A stretch of DNA of 64,000 bases from Alteromonas sp. RKMC-009 (lineage in GTDB: Bacteria > Pseudomonadota > Gammaproteobacteria > Enterobacterales > Alteromonadaceae): positions 1,612,001 through 1,676,000 of the forward strand of contig NZ_CP031010.1 in NCBI RefSeq assembly GCF_003584565.2, given 5' to 3'. Under the pieces are notes generated by a model. The model saw only the letters and a list, made by a program, of their open reading frames with translations. It ran no database searches and was not told the origin of the DNA. Within the stretch, counting starts at the first letter, position 1. The number at the start of each line of letters is the position of its first letter. The position numbers were made by a program, and so were the translations under genes. Below, in pieces: positions 1 to 9,074 of this stretch.

Positions 1-73
1 GCCCACTATCAAAATCCCGCCAGATTCGGTACTATCCGCCGTCCTGTTTTTTAATTTATCTCCTGGCGAAATC

Positions 74-1172
74 ATGTTTGAAGTAAATCCTGTCAAAAAT
101 GCCATAGCAGATATCCGGGTGCGCTCTGAAGCACTTAGGGGGTATCTTTGACTTCGATACGAAGTCTGAACGTTTAGAAGAAGTTAACCGTGAGCTTGAA
201 AGCCCGGACGTCTGGAATGAGCCTGAGCGCGCACAAGCCTTAGGGAAAGAAAAAGTAGCCCTGGAGCAGGTGGTTGAAACCATTCAGAAGCTCGAACAGG
301 GTGCTGAAGACGTTGAAGGCTTACTGGAACTGGCCATCGAAGCGGAAGATGAAGAAACCTTCGAAGAAGCGAAATCTGAACTTAATTCGCTCGTTGAAGC
401 GTTGGAAGTACTCGAATTCCGCCGTATGTTTGCAGGTCCTAACGATGCCTGCGATGCGTATATCGATTTGCAGGCGGGCTCCGGTGGTACGGAAGCTCAG
501 GACTGGGCCAATATGCTTCTGCGTATGTATTTGCGCTGGGGTGAAGCACACGGCTTCAAAACAGAAATTATCGAACTGTCAGAAGGCGAAGTGGCTGGTA
601 TCAAGAGTGCCACGATCCGTTTTGAAGGCGAGTATGCGTTTGGCTGGCTGAGAACGGAAACCGGTGTACACCGCCTGGTGCGTAAGTCACCGTTTGACTC
701 CGGAAACCGCCGTCACACGTCGTTCTCTTCTGCGTTCGTCTATCCTGAAATTGATGACAATATCGAAATCGATATCGATCCGTCTGATTTACGTATTGAT
801 ACTTACCGCGCCTCCGGTGCCGGTGGTCAGCACGTTAACAGAACGGACTCGGCGGTTCGTATTACCCACGAACCCACGGGCATCGTAGTGCAGTGTCAGA
901 ATGACCGCTCACAGCACAAGAATAAAGATCAGGCAATGAAGCAACTGAAAGCCAAACTTTATGAGTTTGAGCTGCAGAAGCAGAATGCTGAAAAGCAGGC
1001 GTTGGAAGATAACAAGTCTGATATCGGCTGGGGCAGCCAGATCCGCTCTTACGTGCTGGACGATTCCCGCATTAAAGATTTACGTACAGGTGTAGAAACC
1101 CGTAATACGCAAGCCGTCCTCGACGGTGATTTAGATAAATTCCTGCAAGCCAGTTTGAAATCTGGCCTGTAA
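74..1172 (+). CDS. prfB: Peptide chain release factor 2 (RF2), with programmed +1 frameshift
   Basis: RF2 terminates translation at UGA and UAA. The gene is read in two frames: 25 codons from the ATG at 74 up to an in-frame TGA at 149-151, then, after skipping T149, 340 codons to the stop at 1170-1172. The product is 365 residues, the same as E. coli RF2. The stop-recognition tripeptide SPF falls at residues 205-207 and the catalytic GGQ at 250-252. The frameshift makes RF2 self-regulating, because low RF2 lets the ribosome pause and slip at its own UGA. lysS follows after 24 nt in the same orientation, as in many gammaproteobacteria. A gene call starting only at 270 would miss the N-terminal 65 residues. 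Confidence 0.97.
134..152 (+). promoter_or_regulatory. prfB +1 programmed frameshift site
   Basis: The sequence CTTAGGGGGTATCTTTGAC contains an internal Shine-Dalgarno-like AGGGGG (137-142), then TAT, the slippery CTT (146-148) and the in-frame TGA (149-151). Slippage by +1 continues with GAC at 150. It matches the conserved E. coli prfB site base for base over this stretch. Confidence 0.97.
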
Positions 1173-1196
1173 ATTACACTTAAAAGTGAACAGGTT

Positions 1197-2738
1197 ATGA
1201 CCGACCAACAACTCGACGAAAATAAACTCATTGCCGAGCGCCGGGCTAAATTGAGCGCGATTCGGGAAAACTGCCGTGCCAATGGTTTCCCTAACGACTT
1301 CCGCCGCGAAAACTACGCTGAGGAACTGCAGGCGCAGTTCGGTGAAGTGGATAAAGAAGCGCTGGCGGAACAGGGCAATAAGGTTTCCGTTGCCGGCCGT
1401 ATTATGGCCAAGCGCGGTCCGTTTCTGCTGCTGCAGGATATGACCGGTCGTATTCAGGCTTACGCCGACAAAGAAACACAAAAAGAAATTAAAGCGAAAT
1501 TCGGTAGTCTGGACATCGGTGACATCATCGGTGTAGCCGGCGACCTGCACAAGTCAGGTAAAGGTGACCTGTACGTGAACATGGAAAACTGGCAACTGCT
1601 GACCAAATCACTGCGTCCGCTGCCAGAGAAATTCCATGGTCTGAGCGATCAGGAAACCAAATACCGTCAGCGTTATGTGGATCTGATCACCAGTGAACAT
1701 ACCCGCCGCAACTTCAAAATCCGCAGTGCCCTGATTAACGGCATCCGTCAGTACCTGACCGAGCGTGATTTTATGGAAGTGGAAACGCCAATGCTGCAGG
1801 TCATTCCCGGCGGTGCAACGGCCAAGCCTTTCGTGACTCACCACAATGCGCTGGACATCGACATGTACCTGCGTATCGCACCGGAACTGTACCTGAAGCG
1901 TCTGGTTGTGGGTGGCTTCGAGCGGGTATTCGAAATCAACCGTAACTTCCGTAATGAAGGTTTGTCGACCCGTCACAATCCTGAGTTCACCATGCTGGAA
2001 TTCTACATGGCGTACTCTGATTACAATGACCTGATGAACCTGACTGAAGACATGCTGCGCAAGCTGGCTCAGGACATTCTTGGCACGACAGAACTGGTTA
2101 ATACTACCCGTGACAGCGAAGGCGAAGTGACGTCTGAAACCCGCTATGATTTCGGTAAGCCTTTCGATCGTCTGAGCATGGGCGAGGCTATCCTGAAATA
2201 CTGGCCAGAAGCCAACGAGGCTGCTATCCGCGACCCGGAAGCGCACCTTGATGAAATGAAAGCCATGGCGAAACAGCTGCACATTAAAGAGCCTGAAGTA
2301 GACGGGATCTGGGGTGCAGGTAAGTACCTGTGTGAAATCTTTGAAGCGACAGCTGAAGAGAAACTCATCCAGCCCACCTTCATCACTGAGTATCCGTGGG
2401 AAGTGTCTCCGCTGGCCCGTCGTAACGACGATAACCCGTTCATCACAGATCGCTTCGAGTTCTTCGTAGGCGGCCGTGAACTGGCTAACGGTTTCAGCGA
2501 ACTTAACGATCCTGAAGATCAGGAAGCCCGTTTCCGTAAGCAGGTTGAAGAAAAAGATGCCGGGGATGATGAAGCCATGCACTTCGATGAAGATTACATC
2601 CGTGCACTGGAATATGGTCTGCCGCCAACAGCGGGTCAGGGGATCGGTATCGACCGTCTGGCTATGTTGTTCACTGACAGCCCGACAATCAAAGACGTTA
2701 TCCTGTTCCCGCACATGAAGCCGGAAGTACAGGAATAA
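1197..2738 (+). CDS. lysS: Lysyl-tRNA synthetase, class II
   Basis: The enzyme charges tRNA-Lys with lysine in the cytoplasm. The 513-residue product has an N-terminal OB-fold anticodon-binding domain (roughly residues 60-150) and a class II catalytic core. Visible core signatures are the motif 2 region around [11 protein letters not shown] and the C-terminal motif 3 [10 protein letters not shown]. Length fits the bacterial LysS family (about 505 residues in E. coli). It lies 24 nt downstream of prfB and ends just before a strong terminator, so the two probably form one transcription unit. Confidence 0.97.
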   Translation: MTDQQLDENKLIAERRAKLSAIRENCRANGFPNDFRRENYAEELQAQFGEVDKEALAEQGNKVSVAGRIMAKRGPFLLLQDMTGRIQAYADKETQKEIKAKFGSLDIGDIIGVAGDLHKSGKGDLYVNMENWQLLTKSLRPLPEKFHGLSDQETKYRQRYVDLITSEHTRRNFKIRSALINGIRQYLTERDFMEVETPMLQVIPGGATAKPFVTHHNALDIDMYLRIAPELYLKRLVVGGFERVFEINRNFRNEGLSTRHNPEFTMLEFYMAYSDYNDLMNLTEDMLRKLAQDILGTTELVNTTRDSEGEVTSETRYDFGKPFDRLSMGEAILKYWPEANEAAIRDPEAHLDEMKAMAKQLHIKEPEVDGIWGAGKYLCEIFEATAEEKLIQPTFITEYPWEVSPLARRNDDNPFITDRFEFFVGGRELANGFSELNDPEDQEARFRKQVEEKDAGDDEAMHFDEDYIRALEYGLPPTAGQGIGIDRLAMLFTDSPTIKDVILFPHMKPEVQE

Positions 2739-2760
2739 ATCTCTATTCTGCTTGCTAAAA

Positions 2761-2793
2761 AACGGTATGCGCGAAAGCCCATACCGTTTTTTT
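2761..2793 (+). terminator. Rho-independent terminator after lysS
   Basis: The stem AACGGTATG (2761-2769) pairs with CATACCGTT (2780-2788) around a 10-nt loop and is followed by a T run to 2793. Confidence 0.9.
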
Positions 2794-2878
2794 ATGTCTT
2801 TGATTCAATCGCTTTACTCCGGCCTGTCGTATCACTCGTAACAAGGCGTATTTAAGAACACTTTTGCAGGAGCCGGAT

Positions 2879-3721
2879 ATGACAGGGAAAGAGAAAAACG
2901 AAGACGAGCGTCATGTTGACTCGCCGCTTACGAAGGAAGAAGAGCAGGATGTGCGTGATCACCAGAGTCTGAGCTCAGTTTCTCTGTATGCGGTGATTCA
3001 CCGTGAGGGGCTTGAAGAGCTTGAGCGGCCGGGTATGTCGCTGTGGTGGTCCGGCGTGGCCGCCGGCATTGGCATATCAACCTCAGTACTTGCAGAGGGC
3101 ATTCTGCATACGGTGTTTGAAGGTTCAGACTATCAGTTTGCGCTGGAGAACTTCGGGTATACCGTGGGCTTTGTCCTTGTGATCATGGGCCGGCTGCAAC
3201 TGTTTACTGAAAATACTCTCACTGTCATTTTACCGCTGCTTAACCACCGCTCTCTCACCATGCTTGGCTGTACCGCAAGGTTGTGGGCTATCGTGTTTGC
3301 CGCCAACATGGCGGGTACTCTACTGGCCGCGACGTTAATGTATCAGTTACATACCGTGCCGGTGGAATACATTGAGGGGATGAACGCTATTTCAAGACAT
3401 TATGTGGAGCTGGAATTCGGGCAGGCCTTTTCCTACGGGGTCATTTCAGGCTTCATTATCGCCGGTATTGTCTGGATGAAACCGTCGGTGCAGAGTGCCG
3501 CTTTCTTCGTCATCGTTATGTTTACTTATCTCATTGCTATGGGGAATTTCACCCACGTGATTGCCGGGTCTACGGAATTGTTCCTGCTTGCGATGCAGGG
3601 GGAAGTCACACTATATCAACTCTGCTCACTGATTTTTGCTACGCTGCTGGGGAATATTGCCGGTGGGACAGGGTTATTTGCCATGCTGGCTCACGGGCAG
3701 GTCGCCCATGAAATCGATTAA
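2879..3721 (+). CDS. Formate/nitrite transporter (FNT) family inner-membrane protein, YfdC-like
   Basis: The 280-residue protein has a hydrophilic, charged N-terminus of about 50 residues, then the hydrophobic segments typical of FNT channels, with the conserved GRLQLFTENTL region in the middle. The FNT family moves small monovalent anions across the inner membrane. The soluble N-terminal extension is typical of the YfdC branch, whose substrate is not established. The ATG at 2879 is preferred to the upstream in-frame TTG at 2864 because an AGGAG-type ribosome site lies 6-8 nt before it. The gene is convergent with panE; the stop codons overlap. Confidence 0.85.
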   Translation: MTGKEKNEDERHVDSPLTKEEEQDVRDHQSLSSVSLYAVIHREGLEELERPGMSLWWSGVAAGIGISTSVLAEGILHTVFEGSDYQFALENFGYTVGFVLVIMGRLQLFTENTLTVILPLLNHRSLTMLGCTARLWAIVFAANMAGTLLAATLMYQLHTVPVEYIEGMNAISRHYVELEFGQAFSYGVISGFIIAGIVWMKPSVQSAAFFVIVMFTYLIAMGNFTHVIAGSTELFLLAMQGEVTLYQLCSLIFATLLGNIAGGTGLFAMLAHGQVAHEID

Positions 3722-4638
3722 GCCGGAAAACGGTCTGTCAGTGCATCAAACAAAGACTGATGAGCGGGAACCGGGATGTGATGCGCTGCAGCTTTCTGTA
3801 ACAGGTATCCGGTAATCGCACCGGTTTCCAGCGGACGGCCATGAGCAGCGTCCTGGTGCATACTGGAGTAGTTGGCTGCCGTGGCCCCGGCAACCCGCAA
3901 TACACGGTTTTTCAGAAAGTCTGCACTTTCCTTGTAACCGCAAGCCTCCATGACCAAGCTGGTTTCGCGACATAACGATGAAATCACTGCGTCATATGCC
4001 GGCTCTGTAAGTTGCCCGTTGCGGATGTTATGCAGTGCCGTGAGCGGATTAATCACCAGATTGACAGACAGCTTCTGCCAGAGAGCGAGAGCAATATTGT
4101 CGCAGCGTGTTACCGGCGGAAATGCCTGCCCGAGGATTCGAAACACTTTTTCATCCGCACTGTCATTCCTGTTTTGTCCTGTTGCCGGGCCTGCCAGCGT
4201 TTCACCAAAACCGGTATGGCGCACAGCGTTCTGCTGACGCAGAGCGCCGTGGCTGGTGGTTGCCTGATAAAGTCTTACAGAAGGCAAAACAGAACGAAAG
4301 ATCTCATCTCCCCCCATACCGTTTTGCAGCAGCAAGGCCGGCGTATTATTCGTAAAAACGTGAGACCACTGTATCAACGCTTCTTTCAGTTGATAAACCT
4401 TCACAGGAATAACAATCAGATCGAACAGAATATCCACCGGGCTGTCCGAAGTAATGATGGTGTCAGGCAAGGAAACCGTGCTGTCATTTTGCAATGTCAC
4501 CGTCTTAACGGTGGTCTGTTGCGCACCAGAGCGGGGCTGTCTCACTGCACGGGTGACATCAAAGCCGGCTTCCAGTGCCTTTGCAGCAAAGAGTGAACCT
4601 ACAGCGCCGCTGCCTATAACACAGAGCCTGACTGACAT
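3718..4638 (-). CDS. panE: 2-dehydropantoate 2-reductase (ketopantoate reductase family)
   Basis: This 306-residue protein starts with a Rossmann NADP-binding motif (VIGSGAVGSLFAAKALEAG) and has the ApbA/PanE layout: N-terminal dinucleotide domain and helical C-terminal domain with a KLSVNLVINPLTALHN segment. The family reduces ketopantoate to pantoate for coenzyme A synthesis; paralogues with other 2-oxo acid substrates exist, so the exact substrate is inferred. Its ATG overlaps the stop of the upstream pseudouridine synthase gene by one base (TAATG), which indicates translational coupling within a three-gene minus-strand operon. Confidence 0.85.
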   Translation of the reverse strand: MSVRLCVIGSGAVGSLFAAKALEAGFDVTRAVRQPRSGAQQTTVKTVTLQNDSTVSLPDTIITSDSPVDILFDLIVIPVKVYQLKEALIQWSHVFTNNTPALLLQNGMGGDEIFRSVLPSVRLYQATTSHGALRQQNAVRHTGFGETLAGPATGQNRNDSADEKVFRILGQAFPPVTRCDNIALALWQKLSVNLVINPLTALHNIRNGQLTEPAYDAVISSLCRETSLVMEACGYKESADFLKNRVLRVAGATAANYSSMHQDAAHGRPLETGAITGYLLQKAAAHHIPVPAHQSLFDALTDRFPA

Positions 4639-5348
4639 TACCGGCTCTTTATTTCCGGCAGGGTGAAAGATGGCCAGGGCAGTGACCGGTTGTCCGGCTG
4701 TTCCGCAAGCCAGCCGGAAAATGCCTCAGAGACAAAGCGCGAGCCTTCCTCAGGCGTACAGGTGATGCTGAAATCCTCACCGTTATAGCAAAAGTGTAAT
4801 TGCCACGCGTGCAGATAGACACGGTCAGCCTCTTGGCCGCCATATAACGTGTCACCCAGAATAGGCGCACCCAGACTTTTCATGGCAACTCGTATCTGAT
4901 GGGTTTTCCCGGTAAGCGGTTTAACCAGCGCAATGCGTCCGGTTTCAGCACGGTGATAACTGAAGAACTGGGTGACAGCCGGATTTTCGCGGGTTTTCAT
5001 CAGCACATGCTGTCCACGGCGCCGGTTTTTCATATCACCGGCTATGGTGCCCTGTTTCTTCGCCGGTTTTCCCGACAGGATGGCCAGATAATATTTTTGT
5101 ATGTCACGACCGGCAAACAGCCCGCTTAACTGTGCGGCTGCAGAAGCATTGCGGGCGATCAACAGACAGCCCGAAGTTACAGTATCGAGACGGTGACATA
5201 AGTAAAGTTGCTGTTCACCGGTGAGTGCCCGGACAGCATGTATCACGCCCAGCGCGTCATCGTGCATAGGCATGCCGACGGGTTTATGAATGACATAGAA
5301 GTCGGGATGTTCAAAACACATCCCGACAGAGGTAGCGGGGCTATCCAC
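4638..5348 (-). CDS. RluA-family RNA pseudouridine synthase
   Basis: The 236-residue protein has the RluA catalytic signature HRLDTVTSG, in which the Asp attacks the target uridine, and the downstream KTHQIRV and GDTLYGG blocks. It has no S4 RNA-binding domain, so it resembles the short TruC/RluA-like subgroup. It should isomerise a uridine in rRNA or tRNA; the position cannot be read from sequence. The start lies inside the 3' end of the Hpt gene (8-base overlap) and the stop overlaps panE. Confidence 0.88.
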   Translation of the reverse strand: MDSPATSVGMCFEHPDFYVIHKPVGMPMHDDALGVIHAVRALTGEQQLYLCHRLDTVTSGCLLIARNASAAAQLSGLFAGRDIQKYYLAILSGKPAKKQGTIAGDMKNRRRGQHVLMKTRENPAVTQFFSYHRAETGRIALVKPLTGKTHQIRVAMKSLGAPILGDTLYGGQEADRVYLHAWQLHFCYNGEDFSITCTPEEGSRFVSEAFSGWLAEQPDNRSLPWPSFTLPEIKSR

Positions 5349-5985
5349 GGATCAGGTTCAGTGCGGTATCGTAATCAAGTTCGTCAATGGCATCACGCAG
5401 GGTTTGCTGTAATGCCGGATCCGGCGTGGTGGCGGCCAGCCAGCTGTCCAGCTGATCCTGTGCAATAAATTCACTTTGTTCCAGCGCCTGAATAAAGGCA
5501 GCAGGCGCCTGACCGGTTTGCGGAGCAGAAGCCGGGGATTCAGCGGTACCGGTGGTGGCTACAGCAGGCTCACTGTCCTGTTGACCGGCTGCCGGCGCAT
5601 TCATAGCGGCTTCTGCGGCTTGCAGGTCGTCAAGCAAGGCCGGATTAGCCTGTAATGTTGCGATAGCGTCCAGGGTAACAACCACTGTTTGCTTGAGGGC
5701 AGGGAGGGAAGCCGGCACCGTTTCCTGCGCTTTAAGCTCGTTTTCTGTTTCTTTACAGGTCAGGTGAAGCTGGTTAATCCCCAGATTACTCGATACCCCT
5801 TTGATGGTATGAATATACACTCTGGCTTCCTGCCAGTCACAGTTATCGAGTAAAGTTTGAAGTTTATCTGAGGCGTGCTGGTATTCGTCGGCAAACTTTT
5901 GCAAAAGTCGCAGAAACAGCGTTTTATTCCCACTTAACTGAGAAAGGCCAAATTCGAGATTGATTATCTTTTCGGCAGAATCCAT
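5341..5985 (-). CDS. Histidine phosphotransfer (Hpt) domain protein
   Basis: The 214-residue protein carries an N-terminal Hpt domain with the phosphorylatable histidine in HTIKGVSSNLG at about residue 60. Hpt proteins pass phosphate between a hybrid sensor kinase and a response regulator. An Ala/Pro/Gln-rich linker (about residues 115-165) separates it from a short helical C-terminal segment I cannot assign. The ATG at 5985 is chosen because GGAGAG precedes it at good spacing; the frame stays open further upstream without a credible ribosome site. First gene of the three-gene minus-strand operon. No kinase or regulator lies nearby. Confidence 0.85.
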   Translation of the reverse strand: MDSAEKIINLEFGLSQLSGNKTLFLRLLQKFADEYQHASDKLQTLLDNCDWQEARVYIHTIKGVSSNLGINQLHLTCKETENELKAQETVPASLPALKQTVVVTLDAIATLQANPALLDDLQAAEAAMNAPAAGQQDSEPAVATTGTAESPASAPQTGQAPAAFIQALEQSEFIAQDQLDSWLAATTPDPALQQTLRDAIDELDYDTALNLIRG

Positions 5986-6132
5986 ACAGTCTCTCCAGGT
6001 GTTTACACCAGTGTATTTCATTAATAAATAAATTGATACAAAGGGGTTAAGGAGACCTGGGCTTTCTGAGCCAAATTCTGGTAGTCTCAGTAACAATCTG
6101 TATTCTGTTCCGGCACAACGGGGCAGACCTGT

Positions 6133-6151
6133 TTAAGACGGATTGTCTTAA
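6133..6151. repeat. Palindrome in the Hpt/M16 divergent intergenic region
   Basis: TTAAGAC and GTCTTAA form perfect 7-bp arms around a 5-nt centre, ending 16 bp before the M16 peptidase ATG. It could be an operator or a leader hairpin; no known consensus is recognised. Confidence 0.4.
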
Positions 6152-6167
6152 CAGTGACGAACTTACA

Positions 6168-9017
6168 ATGAAAAAAGGAAGCCTGATGGCGTTATCTCTG
6201 GCCACAAAAGTTTTAGTGTGTGCGAGCGTTGCAGTGTCATTAAGCGGATGTCAGTCTCAGAAGCCTGCTGAGCAGACAACCGTTGCGGTGCAGGAGCAGC
6301 AAGTCCATATCCCCTACGAAAAATATACGCTGGATAACGGCCTGACCGTTATTTTGCATGAGGACCATTCTGATCCACTGGTACACGTGGATGTGACGTA
6401 TCACGTAGGCAGTGCGCGGGAAGATGTCGGTAAGTCCGGCTTTGCCCATTTCTTCGAACATATGATGTTCCAGGGCTCAGAGCATGTTGCTGATGAAGAA
6501 CACTTCAGGATCATCACTGAAGCCGGCGGAACCCTGAACGGAACCACCAATACAGACCGGACCAATTACTTTGAAAGTGTACCGGCTAATCAGCTTGAAA
6601 AAGTACTGTGGCTTGAAGCCGACCGCATGGGCTTTTTGCTGCCGGCGGTAAATCAGACCAAGTTTGAGAACCAGCGCGATACCGTGAAAAATGAGCGGGC
6701 GCAGCGGGTGGATAATCAACCTTACGGATTGCGGTCTGAGAAAAATGGTGAAGCCCTGTATCCGGCAGGCCATCCTTATTCCTGGTCCACCATCGGTTAT
6801 GTGGAAGATCTCGACCGGGTTGATGTAAACGATCTGAAAGCCTTCTTTAAGCGCTGGTATGGTCCTAACAATGCCGTGCTGACCATTGGTGGCGACATAG
6901 ATGTCGCGCAGACCAGAGCGTGGGTGGAAAAGTATTTTGGCCCGGTGCCCCGTGGTCCTGAGGTGGCAGATCCTGAGCCACAGCCGGTAACCCTGAAGGA
7001 AGACCGGTACGTGACGGTAGAAGACAAAGTGCATCTGCCTTTACTGCAAATCACGTTTCCTACGGTTTACGCCAGGCACCCTGATGAAGCGCCTCTTGAT
7101 GTACTCGCTGACATTCTCGGCGGCGGTAAAACATCGCTGTTCTATAAAAACCTGGTGAAAGAAGGCGTTGCGGTTCAGGCGGGTGTTTCTCACCCCTGTC
7201 GTGAACTGGCCTGCGAGTTTCAGTTACTGGCACTGGCGAATCCGCAGAAGGTAGAAAAGCTTGCTACGCTGAAGACGCTGGTTGATGAGACACTGACAGA
7301 GTTTGAAACCCGCGGCGTTAATGAAGATGATCTTCAGCGCACCAAAGGCGGGATTGAAGCATCAACCATTTTCGGTCTGCAAAGTGTATCGGGTAAAGTC
7401 AGTGCCCTGTCCGGCGGGGAAACCTTTTACGGCCAACCTGACCTGGTTCAGGCTGATCTTGACCGTTACCGTAACGTGACAGCAGAAGATGTTATGCGGG
7501 TTTACCGTCAGTACATTAAAGGCAAGCATGCTGTGACCGTGTCTGTGGTACCTCAGGGGCATCCGGAAATGGCGGCTGCCCCGCAAAACTTCACGCTTCC
7601 GCCCCGTGATATTCCCGGACCTGACGAGTCTGCCGGTGACGTGGTGACGGCGGAAATTAAAGATTCGTTTGACCGGACAGTGGTTCCGGAAGCGGGTCCT
7701 GCGCCGACGGTGCATGTGCCTGAATTCTGGAAAACTAAATTAGCGCCGGGTATCGATATGCTTGGTGTAACCAGCGCTGAAACGCCAACGGTGACACTGA
7801 CGCTGAATCTGGAAGGCGGCATGCTGCTCGACCCGCAGGATAAGGCCGGTCTGGCTTATCTCACGGCTGCGATGATGAATGAATCAACGGAAAATTATTC
7901 CAACGAAGCGTTATCAAATGAACTGGCGAAACTGGGCAGTTCGGTGAGCTTCAGCGCGTCAGGCCGTTACACCCAGGTGTCAGTATCGTCGCTGACAAAG
8001 TATCTGGATGAAACCATGGCACTGGTGCAGGAAAAGCTGTTTCATCCTGCATTCAATGAAGAAGATTTCAACCGGCTGAAAGCCCGCATGGCGCAGAGTC
8101 TGCAGCAAAGTATGCGTAATCCGGATTACCTGGCAAACCGTGCAAAAGAAAAAGTGTTATACGGAGAAGAAAACCGGGTAAGCCTGCCGGCTTCCGGTAC
8201 CCTTGAAACACTGGCTAATATCGAACTGGCCGACATCAAAGACTTCTACAGCAAGTATTACACGCCGTCCCATGCCACCATTGTGGCAGTCAGTGATTTA
8301 ACTCAGGTCCAGATGGCTTCTGCTTTATCTTTCCTGTCAACGTGGCAGCCTGCGGACTACACCATTCCTGTGTTCAGCGACTTTCCTGAGTATGATAAAA
8401 CGCAGATCTTCGTGGTAGATAATCCTCAGGCCGTACAGTCGGTGGTATATCTGGTGAAACGGGCGCTGACCTTTGATGCAACCGGCGATTACTTTTTAGC
8501 ACGACTGATGAATTTCCCGCTGGGCGGAGCATTTAACAGCCGTATTAACCTTAATTTGCGGGAAGATAAGGGATACACCTACGGCGCGTCCACGTCTTTC
8601 ATTGGCGGTAAAACCTTAGGCTGGTTTGAAGCCCATGCAAATGTGACGGCGGTGAATACCGCTGACTCCATCAAAGAAATGATGAAGGAAATTAAGCTGT
8701 ACAGAGAGCAGGGCATGACGGAAGAAGAACTCCGCTTCATGCAGAACGCCTTTACGCTCAGCGATGCGCTGGAATACGAAACACCGAGCAGCAAGGTAGC
8801 ATTTCTGCGTCAACTGCTGGCCTACGATCTGGCAGATGATTACCGTGAAACCCAGACCAGCCTTATCAGGAATATGACAACGGACAGGTTGAATGCTGTG
8901 GCGCAGCGGGAATTGAATTTGGACGAGATGCAAATTATTGTGGTAGGGGATGCTGAGGCACTGGCGCCACAGCTTGCTACACTGGATTTGCCCGTTGTCC
9001 CGCTGTCACTGAATTAA
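6168..9017 (+). CDS. M16-family zinc metallopeptidase, lipoprotein
   Basis: The 949-residue protein begins with a lipoprotein signal peptide ending in LSGC, so it is likely anchored to a membrane in the periplasm. The first M16 domain has the inverted zinc motif HFFEH (about residue 90) and the distal glutamate in KNERAQR. A second, catalytically inactive M16 half follows with the RxDKGYTYG-like LREDKGYTYGA segment near residue 800, as in two-domain M16B peptidases. Such enzymes degrade or process peptides inside a closed chamber. The substrate is unknown. It is followed within 60 nt by gshA on the same strand. Confidence 0.92.
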   Translation: MKKGSLMALSLATKVLVCASVAVSLSGCQSQKPAEQTTVAVQEQQVHIPYEKYTLDNGLTVILHEDHSDPLVHVDVTYHVGSAREDVGKSGFAHFFEHMMFQGSEHVADEEHFRIITEAGGTLNGTTNTDRTNYFESVPANQLEKVLWLEADRMGFLLPAVNQTKFENQRDTVKNERAQRVDNQPYGLRSEKNGEALYPAGHPYSWSTIGYVEDLDRVDVNDLKAFFKRWYGPNNAVLTIGGDIDVAQTRAWVEKYFGPVPRGPEVADPEPQPVTLKEDRYVTVEDKVHLPLLQITFPTVYARHPDEAPLDVLADILGGGKTSLFYKNLVKEGVAVQAGVSHPCRELACEFQLLALANPQKVEKLATLKTLVDETLTEFETRGVNEDDLQRTKGGIEASTIFGLQSVSGKVSALSGGETFYGQPDLVQADLDRYRNVTAEDVMRVYRQYIKGKHAVTVSVVPQGHPEMAAAPQNFTLPPRDIPGPDESAGDVVTAEIKDSFDRTVVPEAGPAPTVHVPEFWKTKLAPGIDMLGVTSAETPTVTLTLNLEGGMLLDPQDKAGLAYLTAAMMNESTENYSNEALSNELAKLGSSVSFSASGRYTQVSVSSLTKYLDETMALVQEKLFHPAFNEEDFNRLKARMAQSLQQSMRNPDYLANRAKEKVLYGEENRVSLPASGTLETLANIELADIKDFYSKYYTPSHATIVAVSDLTQVQMASALSFLSTWQPADYTIPVFSDFPEYDKTQIFVVDNPQAVQSVVYLVKRALTFDATGDYFLARLMNFPLGGAFNSRINLNLREDKGYTYGASTSFIGGKTLGWFEAHANVTAVNTADSIKEMMKEIKLYREQGMTEEELRFMQNAFTLSDALEYETPSSKVAFLRQLLAYDLADDYRETQTSLIRNMTTDRLNAVAQRELNLDEMQIIVVGDAEALAPQLATLDLPVVPLSLN

Positions 9018-9032
9018 TTTTTATTGAAATTT

Positions 9033-9066
9033 GAGGGTTACGCCCCACATCGTGGTGCTGACCCTC
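9033..9066 (+). other. Leader hairpin before gshA
   Basis: GAGGGT (9033-9038) is complementary to ACCCTC (9061-9066), and an inner CCAC/GTGG stem with a 3-nt loop sits between them. The structure fills the gap between the M16 stop and the gshA ATG. Confidence 0.45.
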
Positions 9067-9074
9067 CTCTATGG

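Noticed and set aside
1608..2714. A 368-codon minus-strand frame opposite lysS
   Set aside because: Fully inside a conserved gene, no recognisable domain, codon pattern is the mirror of lysS.
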